Positions 7,722 to 17,252 of a stretch of 64,000 nt of DNA are shown one piece after another. The notes below the pieces were generated by a model. The model was not told the DNA's origin and ran no database searches. It was given only the letters and a program-made list of their open reading frames with translations. Origin of the DNA: Leptospira vanthielii serovar Holland str. Waz Holland = ATCC 700522. Its GTDB lineage: Bacteria; Spirochaetota; Leptospiria; Leptospirales; Leptospiraceae. The DNA is taken from NCBI RefSeq assembly GCF_000332455.1, contig NZ_AOGY02000007.1, positions 1 to 64,000 of the forward strand. Direction: 5' to 3'. Numbering within the stretch: position 1 is the first letter of the stretch; every line of letters starts with the position of its first letter. The position numbers and the translations under genes were made by a program.

Positions 7722-10700
7722 ATGAGTGAAAGCATATTATCCGTTGACCACATACTAACAAATTATTACACATTCGGTAGTTTAATTGTCACTGTCCTCC
7801 TTGCGGTCTTGACTACATTCTTTTTCTCACTGAAAGACAGAACTGTCGCCTCAAAACACATGGGGTTGGCTTGTTTATTTTTGTGTTTATTTCAGTTCGG
7901 GTATCTGCTGGGAGCCTTTTATTACCATCCCATCGCTTCTTACCACCGTTGGATCACTGGCGGCTTTATTCTCTTCGGGATCATCCATTTCGGACAGTTC
8001 TTTTTTCGTTTCCCCGATAACGAAGACCCAAAAGCAGCAAACATCATCCAATTTACCCTCTATGCTGTAGCTATTGTTGTTGTACTTTGGTTTTTGGTTA
8101 CCGTTTCTCAAGGGGAAAGAAAGTATCACTTCACTGCCCACCACTGGGATTTTAATTCAGAAGGTCCGAGTCGAATTCTTAGTCTATTCATCGCAGCATA
8201 CTCCTTTATCAACTTCCTTGTCATGCCGGGTTATCGGATCTTCCACGTAAACAAAGACAAACGGGGAACCCTCATTATCATGTTAGTGGCAGCTCTCATT
8301 GCAGCTGTTGTACCAAACATCACGAATGTTATGAGTCGTGATGGTGCTATGGAACGATCCACTTACCTCACAGCTCTGGTATTACTTTTCACTTTTACTT
8401 TCTTTATTATCACAATTACGTTTATCAATAACAGTAGTGAACGAACCACGTTCATGGTTAAGATTGTAGGTATTTCGTTTGTAACCATCCTCCTAATCAT
8501 GCAAGCCTTTAGTTACCTTGTAGACCAGGAAAAGGAAACATCTTTCGACAATACTGCCATTCAAAAGGCCCTAAGGGTTGCGGAAGGAGGGGAACGTTCC
8601 AAGGACATTTTATTTGTCATTGAATACGATTCTTCCGGTCAAAATCTTAAAAAAGCCTTTTTGCCATCTTCTGTAAATTTGGATCTACCACTTGTTCAAG
8701 CAGATCTTTATAATACGGCTCTATATGATGAAGTAGTAACAATTGGAGAATCAGATTACCGAAATTCTCTTAAATCTAGCCTAACAAAAACACCATACTA
8801 CTTTGAAGGTTATAAAAACGCGATCCTCCAGTTTTTGGATGAAAATCCAGATTCAGAAGGTGCGGAATTAAAAACTGAAGTTTCTAAGCTGATCGAAAAA
8901 TTAAATCGAAGAACCTTTATCAACACTAACAAACTCGGGGACATTCTACCAGATCAGTTTTGTGAAGAGGGTGTTAAATACGTTGAAAAAGTTAAAAACG
9001 TAGATAGCTTCCGTGATGCCATTCTCAAACACGTCAGCGATTGTAAATGGGATGGAAAAGAAATATCAGGAAGTGACCTTCGCGTTGAAATGTTGAAGTT
9101 CTTTCGCTATTTCAAACCAGACTTAACAAGGCATTACAGAAAAGACTTAGACGGTGTTTCGCATTACGTTGCTTATATGACTTATGATTCGAAAAATAAA
9201 ATCAATAGAGAAGTTGGTTTTAATTATCGAGACTACCGTGCCTATATGCACAAGTCTGCCAAACTTGAACTAGTGATCCTTGCGATCGTGATGTTCGTTT
9301 TACTTGTTGTTTTCCCACTTTTTTTCCGTTCAGCACTCGTTAATCCACTCTATGCACTGCTTGCTGGGGTGGAAAAAGTAAACCAAGGAAATTTGGAAGT
9401 AGAAGTTCCCATCAAAGTAAATGATGAAATCGGTTATTTAGCAGAATCATTCAATGGAATGGTTTCTTCTATCCGTGACGCTAGACGTGAACTCCAAGAC
9501 TACGCAGAAAACTTGGAAGAAAAAGTTAAGGAACGAACCAAAGAACTTCAAGAAAAAATGGATGAAATCCATCGTTTGAAAGTACAACAAGATGGTGACT
9601 ACTTCCTCACTTCACTCCTTGCAAAACCTTTATTTTTTAATGCAAACAAATCAGATAACATTCGTTGTGATTTTTTTGTTCATCAAAAGAAAACCTTCGA
9701 ATTCCGTAATAAAACGGGAGATTTAGGTGGTGATATTTGTATCACAGGAAACCTAAAGTTAGGAAAACCTGAAGATTTTCATCGTTATACCATGGTTATG
9801 AATGGTGACGCCATGGGAAAATCCATGCAAGGGGCCGGCGGCTCTTTAGTAATGGGTGTGGTTATGAATTCCATTATGGCACGTTCTGCGGGTAACAAAA
9901 GAATTCTAAATCGCACTCCCGAAGAATGGCTAACAGACGTATACGAAGAAGTTAATGCTGTATTCAAATCTTTTAGTGGAACTATGGTTATCTCGGCAAC
10001 AGTAATGTTGATCGATGATGACAGCGGAAAAATTTGGTATTTCAATGCAGAACACCCCTACAGTATTCTTTACCGAGATGGAAAAGCAAGTTTCATTGAA
10101 GATGAATTAAAACTGCGTAAATTGGGGTTGGATTCCGAATATCCTTTCGAAGTACAAACCTTCCAACTCCTACCTGGAGACCAATTGATCCTTGGTTCGG
10201 ATGGTCGGGATGATATCGATCTTACTCCAGATGAAGATGTTCGTACCATCAATGAAGATGAGACTATGGTTCTTCGATTTGTTGAACAATCAGATGGCGA
10301 TATCTATGAAGTAGAAAAACTCGTTAAAAAAACTGGAGATATTACTGATGATATCTCTATGATGAGTGTTGTTTTCAAAAGCGACAAATCTCCAATCCTC
10401 CACACTCCAAAAAAAGACGATTTCTCACAACAACCCATGGACGATTTTTTCGACACACCAGGTGATGATTGGGATGAAGCTCTTACAACTTCTGGTGCTT
10501 TCGAAGAAGGAAAGGTCCTTTACCAAAATGGAGAAATTGAAAGAGCCATTACGGTAATGAAAAAAGCCTTCCTGGGAGATCCAACCAACCAAAAACTAAA
10601 TAAGTTTCTTGGTCTTGTAAGTTACAAAGGAAAAGAATACGACATTGCGGCGAAAGTACTCACTGAATTTTTGAAAGAAAACGAAGGATCTGGAGAGTAT

Positions 10701-10949
10701 TGGTATTACTTAGCCATGTCCGAAAAAAAACTTGGGAACTACGAAAGTGCACTAAAAGCAGCTCAAGAAGCCCTGAAATATGACTCGGAAAATTTTCAAA
10801 ACCTGATAAACCTTGCGGATGTTAGCCGTTTACTTGGGAATGTTGACCGAGCCGTTACTTATGTTACACGTGCACAATCTATAGATCCAACAAACAAAAA
10901 CGTTCTTAAACTTTCAAAGTTATTAGAAAAAGCAACTAGCCTCAATTAA
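7722..10949 (+). CDS. Membrane SpoIIE-type PP2C phosphatase with HAMP and TPR
   Basis: A 1075-residue signalling protein. The N-terminal ~265 residues hold about eight hydrophobic membrane segments. A long extracytoplasmic stretch (~270-510) follows, then a transmembrane helix (~515-535), a HAMP region ([19 protein letters not shown]), a coiled coil (~590-625), a SpoIIE/PP2C phosphatase domain (~635-885) and TPR repeats (~930-1070). Phosphatase motifs visible are [19 protein letters not shown] and LGSDGRDD. The second Asp usual in GGDxxD is not present at the normal spacing. Proteins of this class dephosphorylate anti-anti-sigma (STAS) proteins; a STAS gene lies at 32943-33281, but any pairing is inference. 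Confidence 0.85.
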   Translation: MSESILSVDHILTNYYTFGSLIVTVLLAVLTTFFFSLKDRTVASKHMGLACLFLCLFQFGYLLGAFYYHPIASYHRWITGGFILFGIIHFGQFFFRFPDNEDPKAANIIQFTLYAVAIVVVLWFLVTVSQGERKYHFTAHHWDFNSEGPSRILSLFIAAYSFINFLVMPGYRIFHVNKDKRGTLIIMLVAALIAAVVPNITNVMSRDGAMERSTYLTALVLLFTFTFFIITITFINNSSERTTFMVKIVGISFVTILLIMQAFSYLVDQEKETSFDNTAIQKALRVAEGGERSKDILFVIEYDSSGQNLKKAFLPSSVNLDLPLVQADLYNTALYDEVVTIGESDYRNSLKSSLTKTPYYFEGYKNAILQFLDENPDSEGAELKTEVSKLIEKLNRRTFINTNKLGDILPDQFCEEGVKYVEKVKNVDSFRDAILKHVSDCKWDGKEISGSDLRVEMLKFFRYFKPDLTRHYRKDLDGVSHYVAYMTYDSKNKINREVGFNYRDYRAYMHKSAKLELVILAIVMFVLLVVFPLFFRSALVNPLYALLAGVEKVNQGNLEVEVPIKVNDEIGYLAESFNGMVSSIRDARRELQDYAENLEEKVKERTKELQEKMDEIHRLKVQQDGDYFLTSLLAKPLFFNANKSDNIRCDFFVHQKKTFEFRNKTGDLGGDICITGNLKLGKPEDFHRYTMVMNGDAMGKSMQGAGGSLVMGVVMNSIMARSAGNKRILNRTPEEWLTDVYEEVNAVFKSFSGTMVISATVMLIDDDSGKIWYFNAEHPYSILYRDGKASFIEDELKLRKLGLDSEYPFEVQTFQLLPGDQLILGSDGRDDIDLTPDEDVRTINEDETMVLRFVEQSDGDIYEVEKLVKKTGDITDDISMMSVVFKSDKSPILHTPKKDDFSQQPMDDFFDTPGDDWDEALTTSGAFEEGKVLYQNGEIERAITVMKKAFLGDPTNQKLNKFLGLVSYKGKEYDIAAKVLTEFLKENEGSGEYWYYLAMSEKKLGNYESALKAAQEALKYDSENFQNLINLADVSRLLGNVDRAVTYVTRAQSIDPTNKNVLKLSKLLEKATSLN

Positions 10950-10962
10950 TTGAGGTTAGTTG
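10935..10962. terminator. Bidirectional terminator palindrome over two stop codons
   Basis: Two 14-base arms (10935-10948 and 10949-10962) match except at one position; the centre CCTCAATTAATTGAGG (10941-10956) is a perfect palindrome. Both stop codons of the convergent genes (TAA at 10947-10949 on plus, 10942-10944 on minus) lie inside it. It can form a hairpin in either transcript. Confidence 0.65.
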
Positions 10963-12378
10963 TGATTCTTCCATCGTTTTAGATTCTAAATATTGGATAT
11001 AAGTATCAAATGTTTTTCCGAGTTCAAGGAACGATTCTTGTAACTTAGATCTTTCCAATGAAATCTTTGTTTTGTCATTCTGAATGATTGCTTCTTTGAT
11101 TCGGATTGCACATCCGTGCAACTCACGATGTGGTATCTCTAGTTGATCGTGTATTGTTTTTTGTTTTGAATCCAATACCGAACTTTGATAATACCATAAT
11201 CCCATTTTGCAAAGTGTATGATTTAGTTGAGGAAACAAATTTACATTTCCACTTGCAATTGCTTGATCGACTGCCTGGACCCAATGAATGTGATCTAATC
11301 TTCTTTGAAAAATGAACTCTAATAACCAAACAGAGTTTTGGTTTGTAATCAGTTTCACTGTATTTTCAATTTTACTAAATATGGCCTCAAAATCCGATTT
11401 TGTTTGTACACTATGATCTGAAAGCACATGAACTTGATTGGAGATACTGGTTGAATCATTTGCAATGTTCTGGGAAGCAATTCCAACTTCCCGAAGTTTA
11501 AATTCTAAATCATGAAATTGTGAAATCAAAATTTGAATTTCGCTTAAATTCGTGTTCGATTCTTTACGATTGGACACTACCGAAGATTCAATTGCTTGAA
11601 TTTTTTCAATGATTTCAATCAGGACTGAAGTTCTAGTTTTTGAGTTTTCTTGAAATTCTAGAAATCGAGATTTGATATGTTGGGCAGAATCTTGAATTGT
11701 TTTCACCGCTACTTTTGTATTTTCAGCAAGTTTAGAAACTCCGTCAGCAACAACAGAAAAACCTCTACCTTCCTCACCTGCCCTTGCCGCTTCAATGGAT
11801 GCATTTAGTGCTAGTAAGTTGGTCCGATCAGAAATATCCTTCACCAATTGAATATTTTCATTAATTTTTTGTAGGTCGTTATACAAAAGTTGAATTTCAA
11901 CTTCATTTTTTTGATTTTCAACCTTAACCCATAGCGACTGTTTTGCGATTGTTTCAATTTCTTTTGCAGTATTTTCTAAACTTTTAACTAATTCAATATT
12001 TCTTTGACCAGTTGCATCAAAGGTTTTTAGAGTTTCAGTAATTTGGAAAGATACGGAATGAATGACTGCGTCCAGTTCTTCTGCGCTACTCGCCAAATTT
12101 GCTGAAATATCACTGAAATGGGAGAGACCGGATACAAACTCGGATTGTAAGTGTTCAATATTTTTTAAGTTGGTTGAAGAACCAAGAATCGAAACTGCTA
12201 TTTCGTCTGCAGAACTAGTAATTAAACTTCGTAGTCTTTTTTGTAGTTCAAAAAGTTCTTCGACTTCCCCATGATTCGTTTTTTCTATCGAAGTATTCCG
12301 AATGATGTGTTCTCGGATCGACTTACGGTTCTTTATTAAAAACTCCCTAGTGGAGTCATTTGATTTAAAAGGAAACAT
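10942..12378 (-). CDS. Soluble methyl-accepting chemotaxis protein with CZB domain
   Basis: A 478-residue chemoreceptor without membrane segments. The signalling hairpin tip ([20 protein letters not shown], about 185-205) contacts CheA and CheW. A C-terminal chemoreceptor zinc-binding (CZB) domain (~350-450) is shown by DHIHW, LCKMGLW and PHRELH, giving the expected His, Cys, His, His ligands. CZB receptors of known function sense zinc or hypochlorous acid in the cytoplasm. The gene converges on the SpoIIE-TPR gene with an 8-base tail overlap. Confidence 0.9.
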   Translation of the reverse strand: MFPFKSNDSTREFLIKNRKSIREHIIRNTSIEKTNHGEVEELFELQKRLRSLITSSADEIAVSILGSSTNLKNIEHLQSEFVSGLSHFSDISANLASSAEELDAVIHSVSFQITETLKTFDATGQRNIELVKSLENTAKEIETIAKQSLWVKVENQKNEVEIQLLYNDLQKINENIQLVKDISDRTNLLALNASIEAARAGEEGRGFSVVADGVSKLAENTKVAVKTIQDSAQHIKSRFLEFQENSKTRTSVLIEIIEKIQAIESSVVSNRKESNTNLSEIQILISQFHDLEFKLREVGIASQNIANDSTSISNQVHVLSDHSVQTKSDFEAIFSKIENTVKLITNQNSVWLLEFIFQRRLDHIHWVQAVDQAIASGNVNLFPQLNHTLCKMGLWYYQSSVLDSKQKTIHDQLEIPHRELHGCAIRIKEAIIQNDKTKISLERSKLQESFLELGKTFDTYIQYLESKTMEESQLTSIN

Positions 12379-12472
12379 AATATTTTTATTTTTTTAACTG
12401 CATTGTTTCTATATACTATTTTCTTAAATTGTAGTGCTGAATTTGGAAAAACCAGCTTGCAAGAGATTCAAA

Positions 12473-12485
12473 ATTCTGTCAGAAT
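12473..12485. promoter_or_regulatory. Short palindrome upstream of the DUF2147 gene
   Basis: ATTCTGTCAGAAT is a perfect 6-base dyad with a one-base centre, 32 bases before the start codon and in the divergent gap, so it could be an operator or a chance repeat. No clear promoter hexamers were recognised. Confidence 0.25.
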
Positions 12486-12517
12486 AAGCGAACCAATTTT
12501 ATAGAATAAGGATCCTT

Positions 12518-13042
12518 ATGAATCAAAAACTTGTTTTAAGTGTATGGACGGCCATTCTTTTTGCCGGAAGTTCTCTACTTGCCCAAGAGGCTGACGTTGC
12601 GTTAGGACGATACCTGCCACCGGAAAAAGACTCAGTCATCGAAATTTTCAAATGTGGTGATAAATACTGCGGTAAAACGGTTTGTATCAAAGACAATGCT
12701 TACCCTGAGAAAGAAAAAGACAAAGGTGTTCCTGGAACTCCCTATCTAGACCACAACAACGAAGATCCAAAACTACGTAACCGTCCGAACCTCGGTATGG
12801 TTTTTATCACTGGATTTGACTATGTTGGCGAAGGTCTTTATAAAAATGGAAAGATCTACAACCCACGCGATGGTAAAACTTACTGTGGAAAATTCACTTC
12901 TCTTGAGGGTGGGAATCGTTTAGATCTAAAAGGAACTCTTTGTTCTATTACCTTCATTGGAAAAACGAACAATTGGGTAAAACTTGGTAATATGAGTATA
13001 GATGATGCTCGTTGGGATTGTACCTTCAAAGCTAAAAAATAA
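12518..13042 (+). CDS. DUF2147-family secreted protein
   Basis: A 174-residue exported protein with a signal peptide ending near AGSSLLAQ. The mature part has the DUF2147 pattern: LGRYLPPEKDSVIEIFKCGDKYCGK at its start, PKLRNRPNLGMVFITGF in the middle, YNPRDGKTYCGKFT and a C-terminal GKTNNWVKL. Six or more Cys residues sit in the mature chain and may form disulfides. The family is a small beta-rich periplasmic domain of unknown activity. AAGGA lies about 8 bases before the ATG, and a good terminator follows. Confidence 0.85.
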   Translation: MNQKLVLSVWTAILFAGSSLLAQEADVALGRYLPPEKDSVIEIFKCGDKYCGKTVCIKDNAYPEKEKDKGVPGTPYLDHNNEDPKLRNRPNLGMVFITGFDYVGEGLYKNGKIYNPRDGKTYCGKFTSLEGGNRLDLKGTLCSITFIGKTNNWVKLGNMSIDDARWDCTFKAKK

Positions 13043-13058
13043 TTGTAATTATGAAATA

Positions 13059-13082
13059 CCTGCCATCCGTTCGGGAGGCAGG
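13059..13082 (+). terminator. Rho-independent terminator after the DUF2147 gene
   Basis: CCTGCC pairs with GGCAGG; inside, TCC pairs with GGG/GGA around a GTTC loop, and TTCCCTTTAT follows. It lies between convergent genes. Confidence 0.7.
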
Positions 13083-13117
13083 TTCCCTTTATATTGATTC
13101 TAAAAAAAAATTAGAAC

Positions 13118-13642
13118 CTACTTCTTTTCAAAGTCTTTATACAACAGAGAAGGTTGGATACCTTGGTTGGCTTGGTATTTCCCCGATTTGTATTCACTGA
13201 TTTCCCCTTCCACTGTATGGTAGAAAATTTGGCAGATTTGAACTCCCGCATAAACACGTAGCGGATGAGTAACCTGAATTTCTAAAGTCCAAAAACCTTT
13301 AAAACCAACATCCCCAAAACCAGCAGTAATATGGACAAACATCCCGAGTCGCCCAATAGAAGAACGACCTTCTAACATGGGAACTAAATTGTGAGTCTCG
13401 GTAAATTCGATAGTCCTTCCTAAATACAATGTACCCGGTTCCAATAACAAACCGTCTTCTGGTATCTTCAAAGTTTGCACAGGATTTGGTTTTTTCATGT
13501 CCAAAGGAAATTCAGAATATACTAAAAGATCTTCATGCAATCGTAAATTATATGAATTTGGATTTAATAGATTCGCATCATAGGGTTCGATTTTAATATC
13601 GTTTCCTAGTCTTTTTAAAATTTCTTTTCCGGTTAATATCAC
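13118..13642 (-). CDS. dcd: dCTP deaminase
   Basis: A 174-residue enzyme that converts dCTP to dUTP, feeding dTMP synthesis. The core motif RSSIGRLGMFVHITAGFGD is followed by FKGFWTLEI, whose Glu is the catalytic base of the family; NPNSYNLRL near the N-terminus is also typical. It starts with GTG three bases after the stop of the enoyl-CoA hydratase gene, so the two are co-transcribed. This supplies the uracil-nucleotide route for thyX at the far end of the window. Whether it also hydrolyses dUTP cannot be read from sequence. Confidence 0.92.
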   Translation of the reverse strand: MILTGKEILKRLGNDIKIEPYDANLLNPNSYNLRLHEDLLVYSEFPLDMKKPNPVQTLKIPEDGLLLEPGTLYLGRTIEFTETHNLVPMLEGRSSIGRLGMFVHITAGFGDVGFKGFWTLEIQVTHPLRVYAGVQICQIFYHTVEGEISEYKSGKYQANQGIQPSLLYKDFEKK

Positions 13643-13645
13643 GGA

Positions 13646-14419
13646 TCATTCTCCCTTAAAATTAGGTTTTCTTTTTTCAGCAAATGCCTGTAAGGCTTCC
13701 ACTCGATCTTTTGTGCCTATTGTTTCAAAATAACAAAGCCTTTCCCACTCTAGGGCCGATTCCAATGGCAACTCCATTCCGCGGCGCACTGCCTTTTTCG
13801 CAGCAGAAACAGCAATAGGTGCAGATTCCGATATCTCCCGTGCTAAGGCAAGAGAAGATTCCCGTAAATGGTCTGGATCAAATACTTGAGATACCAAACC
13901 TCGGACCATTGTTTCCTTTCCGGTAAGTTTTTTTCCTGAAAATATCCACTCCATAGCCGTGGATTCTCCCACAATTCGGGACAGTCTTTGGGTTCCCCCA
14001 GCTCCAGGAATGATTCCTAATTTGGTTTCCGTAAGCCCCATTTGTGCAGATTCACTCGCATAACGAATATCACATGCCAGTGCCATCTCTAAGCCCCCAC
14101 CAAAGGCAAACCCGTTGATAGCTGCAATGGTTGGGATGGAAAGATTTGCCAACTCCGAAAAACAAAGGTTGATATCTTTCAGGAATTGTTTTACCTGCAA
14201 GTCCGACATGGATTTTCTTTCTTTTAGGTCGGCACCCGAACAAAAGGCGTCACCGGTACCGATGATAACTAAGGTTCGTGCCTTACTCTTTTTCACTTCC
14301 TGAATCTTTTCTCGCAGTTCCGCAAGGAGTTGGATGGAAATGGCATTTTTTGCCTCGGGACGGTTTAGTTCAATTAATGCTACATAAGTGTGGTGGGTTT
14401 GGAGTGTGACAGTGTTCAT
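13646..14419 (-). CDS. Enoyl-CoA hydratase/isomerase family protein
   Basis: A 257-residue crotonase-fold enzyme. Both catalytic Glu positions are present, in FAFGGGLEMALACD (~103-116) and LTETKLGIIPGAGGTQRL (~128-145), with the oxyanion-hole segment FCSGADL (~59). The ETKLGIIPGAGGTQRL stretch resembles AUH-type methylglutaconyl-CoA hydratases, hinting at leucine or branched-chain breakdown, but general 3-hydroxyacyl-CoA dehydration in beta-oxidation is equally possible. It precedes dcd in an apparent two-gene unit. Confidence 0.85.
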   Translation of the reverse strand: MNTVTLQTHHTYVALIELNRPEAKNAISIQLLAELREKIQEVKKSKARTLVIIGTGDAFCSGADLKERKSMSDLQVKQFLKDINLCFSELANLSIPTIAAINGFAFGGGLEMALACDIRYASESAQMGLTETKLGIIPGAGGTQRLSRIVGESTAMEWIFSGKKLTGKETMVRGLVSQVFDPDHLRESSLALAREISESAPIAVSAAKKAVRRGMELPLESALEWERLCYFETIGTKDRVEALQAFAEKRKPNFKGE

Positions 14420-14488
14420 AGAATTTCCTCCAGATGAAAAAATAGAAATGAAAACTGTTTTGATTTTCCGATAATGGAAGCAGCCGTC

Positions 14489-15181
14489 ATGAGAAGGATT
14501 TTATACACAATCGGATTCTCACTAGTACTTGGAAACAGTTTTTCCTGCAAGTCCTCGTCACAGGAAGACCCTCTTGTAGCACTCTTAAGTTCTCCTCCAG
14601 TTGTGTCTTCTGTAACTCCGCAAATTGGAACTCCAACCCAAAACAACCTAAATGCAATTTACTCTGCAACTGAGGTTGTGATCAAAGGCGAAAATTTCGG
14701 AGTCGATCCAGTGGTTCGATTTAATGATATTGTCGCGACCATCAATGCAAATCTGGGAACGGAATTACATACGCGAGTTCCCGATGGTGCTTTTTCTGGA
14801 TTTATTACTGTATCAAAAGCAGGTGGCGTTTGTTTGCCTAACTCGAAAGAAGGTGTTAACTGTGCTGGTACAGAATACTTTATCGACTGCTATGCGATCA
14901 CAAACAAACAGTATGGATCAGAGATTGAATTAAAACAAGGCCAGAGTTTGTCAGTTGAATTTGGTGCTATTGAAACTAAAGCATTCCACACAGATACCTT
15001 AATAGCATCTAGGAATCTAATCATAGGATGTCAAAGTGCCGTTACCGTGAGAGTTTTCAATCGGTCCTGTCAGGCGACTGACTATGTGTTACAGAACGAC
15101 CCAACCATTCCCTTTCCCGCCGGAGTTGCAACGCAATTCTATATTACTGCCAACTCTGCGACTTGTAGTTTAGTACTTTAG
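14489..15181 (+). CDS. Lipoprotein with IPT/TIG-like domain
   Basis: A predicted lipoprotein of about 230 residues. I choose the ATG at 14489 rather than 14474 because GGAAG lies about 8 bases before it and a leader begins at once (MRRILYTIGF...NSFSC). After the lipobox, SSVTPQIGTP and VVIKGENFGVDPVVRFNDIVATI are typical of an IPT/TIG immunoglobulin-like fold (~residues 35-110). The C-terminal half contains six Cys residues and no recognisable domain. Probably surface or periplasmic; role unknown. It is divergent from the enoyl-CoA hydratase gene. Confidence 0.75.
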   Translation: MRRILYTIGFSLVLGNSFSCKSSSQEDPLVALLSSPPVVSSVTPQIGTPTQNNLNAIYSATEVVIKGENFGVDPVVRFNDIVATINANLGTELHTRVPDGAFSGFITVSKAGGVCLPNSKEGVNCAGTEYFIDCYAITNKQYGSEIELKQGQSLSVEFGAIETKAFHTDTLIASRNLIIGCQSAVTVRVFNRSCQATDYVLQNDPTIPFPAGVATQFYITANSATCSLVL

Positions 15182-15240
15182 AAAGACTTAATTTCTTCGC
15201 ATACACAACTAAAGTGTAGGATGACTTTTTGTGAAATAGG

Positions 15241-15268
15241 AGGAGGAGAGAACCCTTTCCATCCTCCT
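15241..15268. terminator. Hairpin in the gap between convergent genes
   Basis: AGGAGGA (15241-15247) pairs perfectly with TCCTCCT (15262-15268) around a 14-base loop. A small GTCC/GGAC hairpin follows at 15274-15285. They lie in the 150-base gap after the lipoprotein gene, facing the VOC gene. No U-run follows, so terminator function is uncertain. Confidence 0.35.
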
Positions 15269-15331
15269 GGATTGTCCAAACGGACGACACCAAGAGGAAA
15301 TTAAATAGGTTTCTAAAGATATTAGCGGGTT

Positions 15332-15682
15332 TTAATTTGAGTAAAAGATCTCTATTAAATTTTGGCTTGGATCTGCAAACGTAAGACACTCTCCAGAATC
15401 AGTTCCTTCTGGCCCTTTGATGATCTTAACGTTCTTTTCTTCCAGTTCGCTGATGGCTTCTGTGAAATCATCCACATCCATCACAAAACTTAAGGTTGGC
15501 AGAGATCTGTCTGAAACTTCTGCGACAACCAATCGTATCCGGAAGGAATCCAGAGAAAGAATTGCCTCAGTAGCCTTCTTTGTCTCCACTTCGAAGTCAA
15601 AAATGTCCCGGTAAAAATCGATAGAGGTGTCGAGTTGGGAGACGGGGATACTGACGTGGCCAATGCCTTCTACAATAATCAT
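15332..15682 (-). CDS. VOC (glyoxalase/bleomycin-resistance fold) protein
   Basis: A 116-residue single-module VOC protein. GIGHVSIPVSQLDTSIDFYRDIF at residues 6-28 gives the first metal-ligand His and the FY pair of the fold; the end LTFADPSQNLIEIF gives the usual terminal Glu. Such modules are metal-dependent isomerases, dioxygenases or epimerases, or binding proteins; the substrate cannot be inferred. It is monocistronic between opposite-strand genes. Confidence 0.85.
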   Translation of the reverse strand: MIIVEGIGHVSIPVSQLDTSIDFYRDIFDFEVETKKATEAILSLDSFRIRLVVAEVSDRSLPTLSFVMDVDDFTEAISELEEKNVKIIKGPEGTDSGECLTFADPSQNLIEIFYSN

Positions 15683-15821
15683 AATGGAATTACACCTTCG
15701 TGAACTTTTCTGTCATCATGCTTGAAAAACCGGCTTTGTCGAGAAAAAAGCAATTTCCCTCTAACAAACTCGAAACTAAAATTTGAATTCCAATTCCAAC
15801 TCAGGAAAAAAGAATCAAAAT

Positions 15822-16286
15822 ATGAATGTATTTCGGATTTCACTCATCGTTTTAGCCATTTTCGCCCTTTCTTGCAAGGAAGAGGTCGTTCCTTTTGAAA
15901 CTGCCCATGAAAACCTAGCGGCAAAACTCCTATCAGAGAACCAAATCCTTCTCGAAGAGTATCTAAAAGACAATCCCAAACCAAATTGGAAAGTTTTTTC
16001 GGAATCTCTTGATGCATTAGGAGCGAGTGGGCATCCTAAATTAAAGGCTTGGGCTGATTCTTTGCGCCCGCTCATTCCAAAAACTGGAACTGATTTAGAA
16101 ACTAGTTATGAAAAAATTTCTAAAATCCAGGCAATATTGATCCAAATCAAAACAGAAGTGCCAAACCAAACTAAGTACAATCGATTTTACTGTCCTATGG
16201 TTGATAAATTTTGGTTAATGACAGGTAGAGAAGTAAAAAATCCTTACGCTCCAGAAATGAGAGACTGTGGAGAATTAGTACAATAA
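15822..16286 (+). CDS. Small lipoprotein of unknown function
   Basis: About 154 residues from the ATG at 15822, which begins a leader directly (MNVFRISLIVLAIFALSC). A TTG at 15783 would add a polar Asn/Ser-rich extension before the signal peptide and is less likely. The mature protein is helical and charged, with a C-terminal pair of Cys (FYCPMV and MRDCGEL). No domain is recognised. The next gene starts three bases after the stop, so they are probably co-transcribed. Confidence 0.65.
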   Translation: MNVFRISLIVLAIFALSCKEEVVPFETAHENLAAKLLSENQILLEEYLKDNPKPNWKVFSESLDALGASGHPKLKAWADSLRPLIPKTGTDLETSYEKISKIQAILIQIKTEVPNQTKYNRFYCPMVDKFWLMTGREVKNPYAPEMRDCGELVQ

Positions 16287-16289
16287 TCC

Positions 16290-17210
16290 ATGCCAAAATG
16301 TTTCCTCGGTACATCCTTATATGAAGCCTGCCCTCCTAGCTGCAGGCATTCATTCGCTAAACAAGACATAGATGAAGATTGTATTGCGAAAAACAAACTA
16401 GAGGCATTTTTACAGGATAAGGTTACATTTAGAATTGGGTTCTCTGCATTTTCCCAAATTCCAGCAAAAACTTTGGAAAAGTTCCTTTGGACTTCTAAAG
16501 ACAATTTAGAATTAATCTCCTATTTTCTTTATATTGGGGAACCTACACTCGTTCGAGAAATTATTGAGTCTTTTTCCAACCATACTTTGAGTTATCTTTT
16601 CAAATGTGATTTTGAAAATTACATGAATATCAGAGACTCTATCAAAAGAGAAAAATCCATTAAACACATGTTTGATATACGAAGTTTCAAGTATTGGACA
16701 TTTGTTAGTTATTTACGCATTTGCGATCTAATTCAGTATTTTGTTCGTTACTTGAAAGAACCAGAGTATGCATGTCAGTTTATAGTGATATTGCCATCAG
16801 AAATTGTATCAAACCTTAACAAATACACTGGTCTGGATTTTGAAGAAGAAAAGTCATTATACAATGCTTTAGGTGATTCCATCTACGAATTACCATTACA
16901 GTCCCCAAAAATCTACGAACATATAATGCAATTGTTTGTGGATGATCCAGAAGTTTCGATCATTCTTTCCACAATGGAAGGACTCATTGAAAGGCAACAA
17001 CTGATTCTAGAAATGAGTGAAAAACTCACAAACTACATTGGAGAACATAGAATTGATAAAAACTTTCAATTTATTTTTTCTGAGATGGCTGGAATGGAAA
17101 TTGGAATTGCCTCTGAAATTCTCAACCAACTGCTCGAAAAAAAGATGATCACTATATCTCAAAAAACTATGATTCTCGATTTTCTTGAAACTGGAAAATT
17201 AGAATTGTAG
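16290..17210 (+). CDS. Hypothetical protein
   Basis: A 306-residue soluble protein that I do not recognise. The N-terminus is Cys-rich (MPKCFLGTSLYEACPPSC, five Cys within 32 residues), which could bind metal. The remainder is strongly helical with many hydrophobic and acidic residues (for example EGLIERQQLILEMSEKL) and no catalytic motif. It follows the small lipoprotein gene by three bases. A near-perfect terminator stem overlaps its stop codon. Confidence 0.6.
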   Translation: MPKCFLGTSLYEACPPSCRHSFAKQDIDEDCIAKNKLEAFLQDKVTFRIGFSAFSQIPAKTLEKFLWTSKDNLELISYFLYIGEPTLVREIIESFSNHTLSYLFKCDFENYMNIRDSIKREKSIKHMFDIRSFKYWTFVSYLRICDLIQYFVRYLKEPEYACQFIVILPSEIVSNLNKYTGLDFEEEKSLYNALGDSIYELPLQSPKIYEHIMQLFVDDPEVSIILSTMEGLIERQQLILEMSEKLTNYIGEHRIDKNFQFIFSEMAGMEIGIASEILNQLLEKKMITISQKTMILDFLETGKLEL

Positions 17211-17241
17211 AATAAACTAACCTTCGCTAGTTTATTCTACA
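17206..17241. terminator. Strong bidirectional terminator
   Basis: A perfect 14-base stem (17206-17219 with 17228-17241) encloses an 8-base loop ACCTTCGC. The stop codon of the plus-strand gene (17208-17210) is inside the stem, and ATATTTTTA follows. The A-rich opposite flank means it can also serve the convergent MFS gene. Confidence 0.8.
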
Positions 17242-17252
17242 TATTTTTAAAA

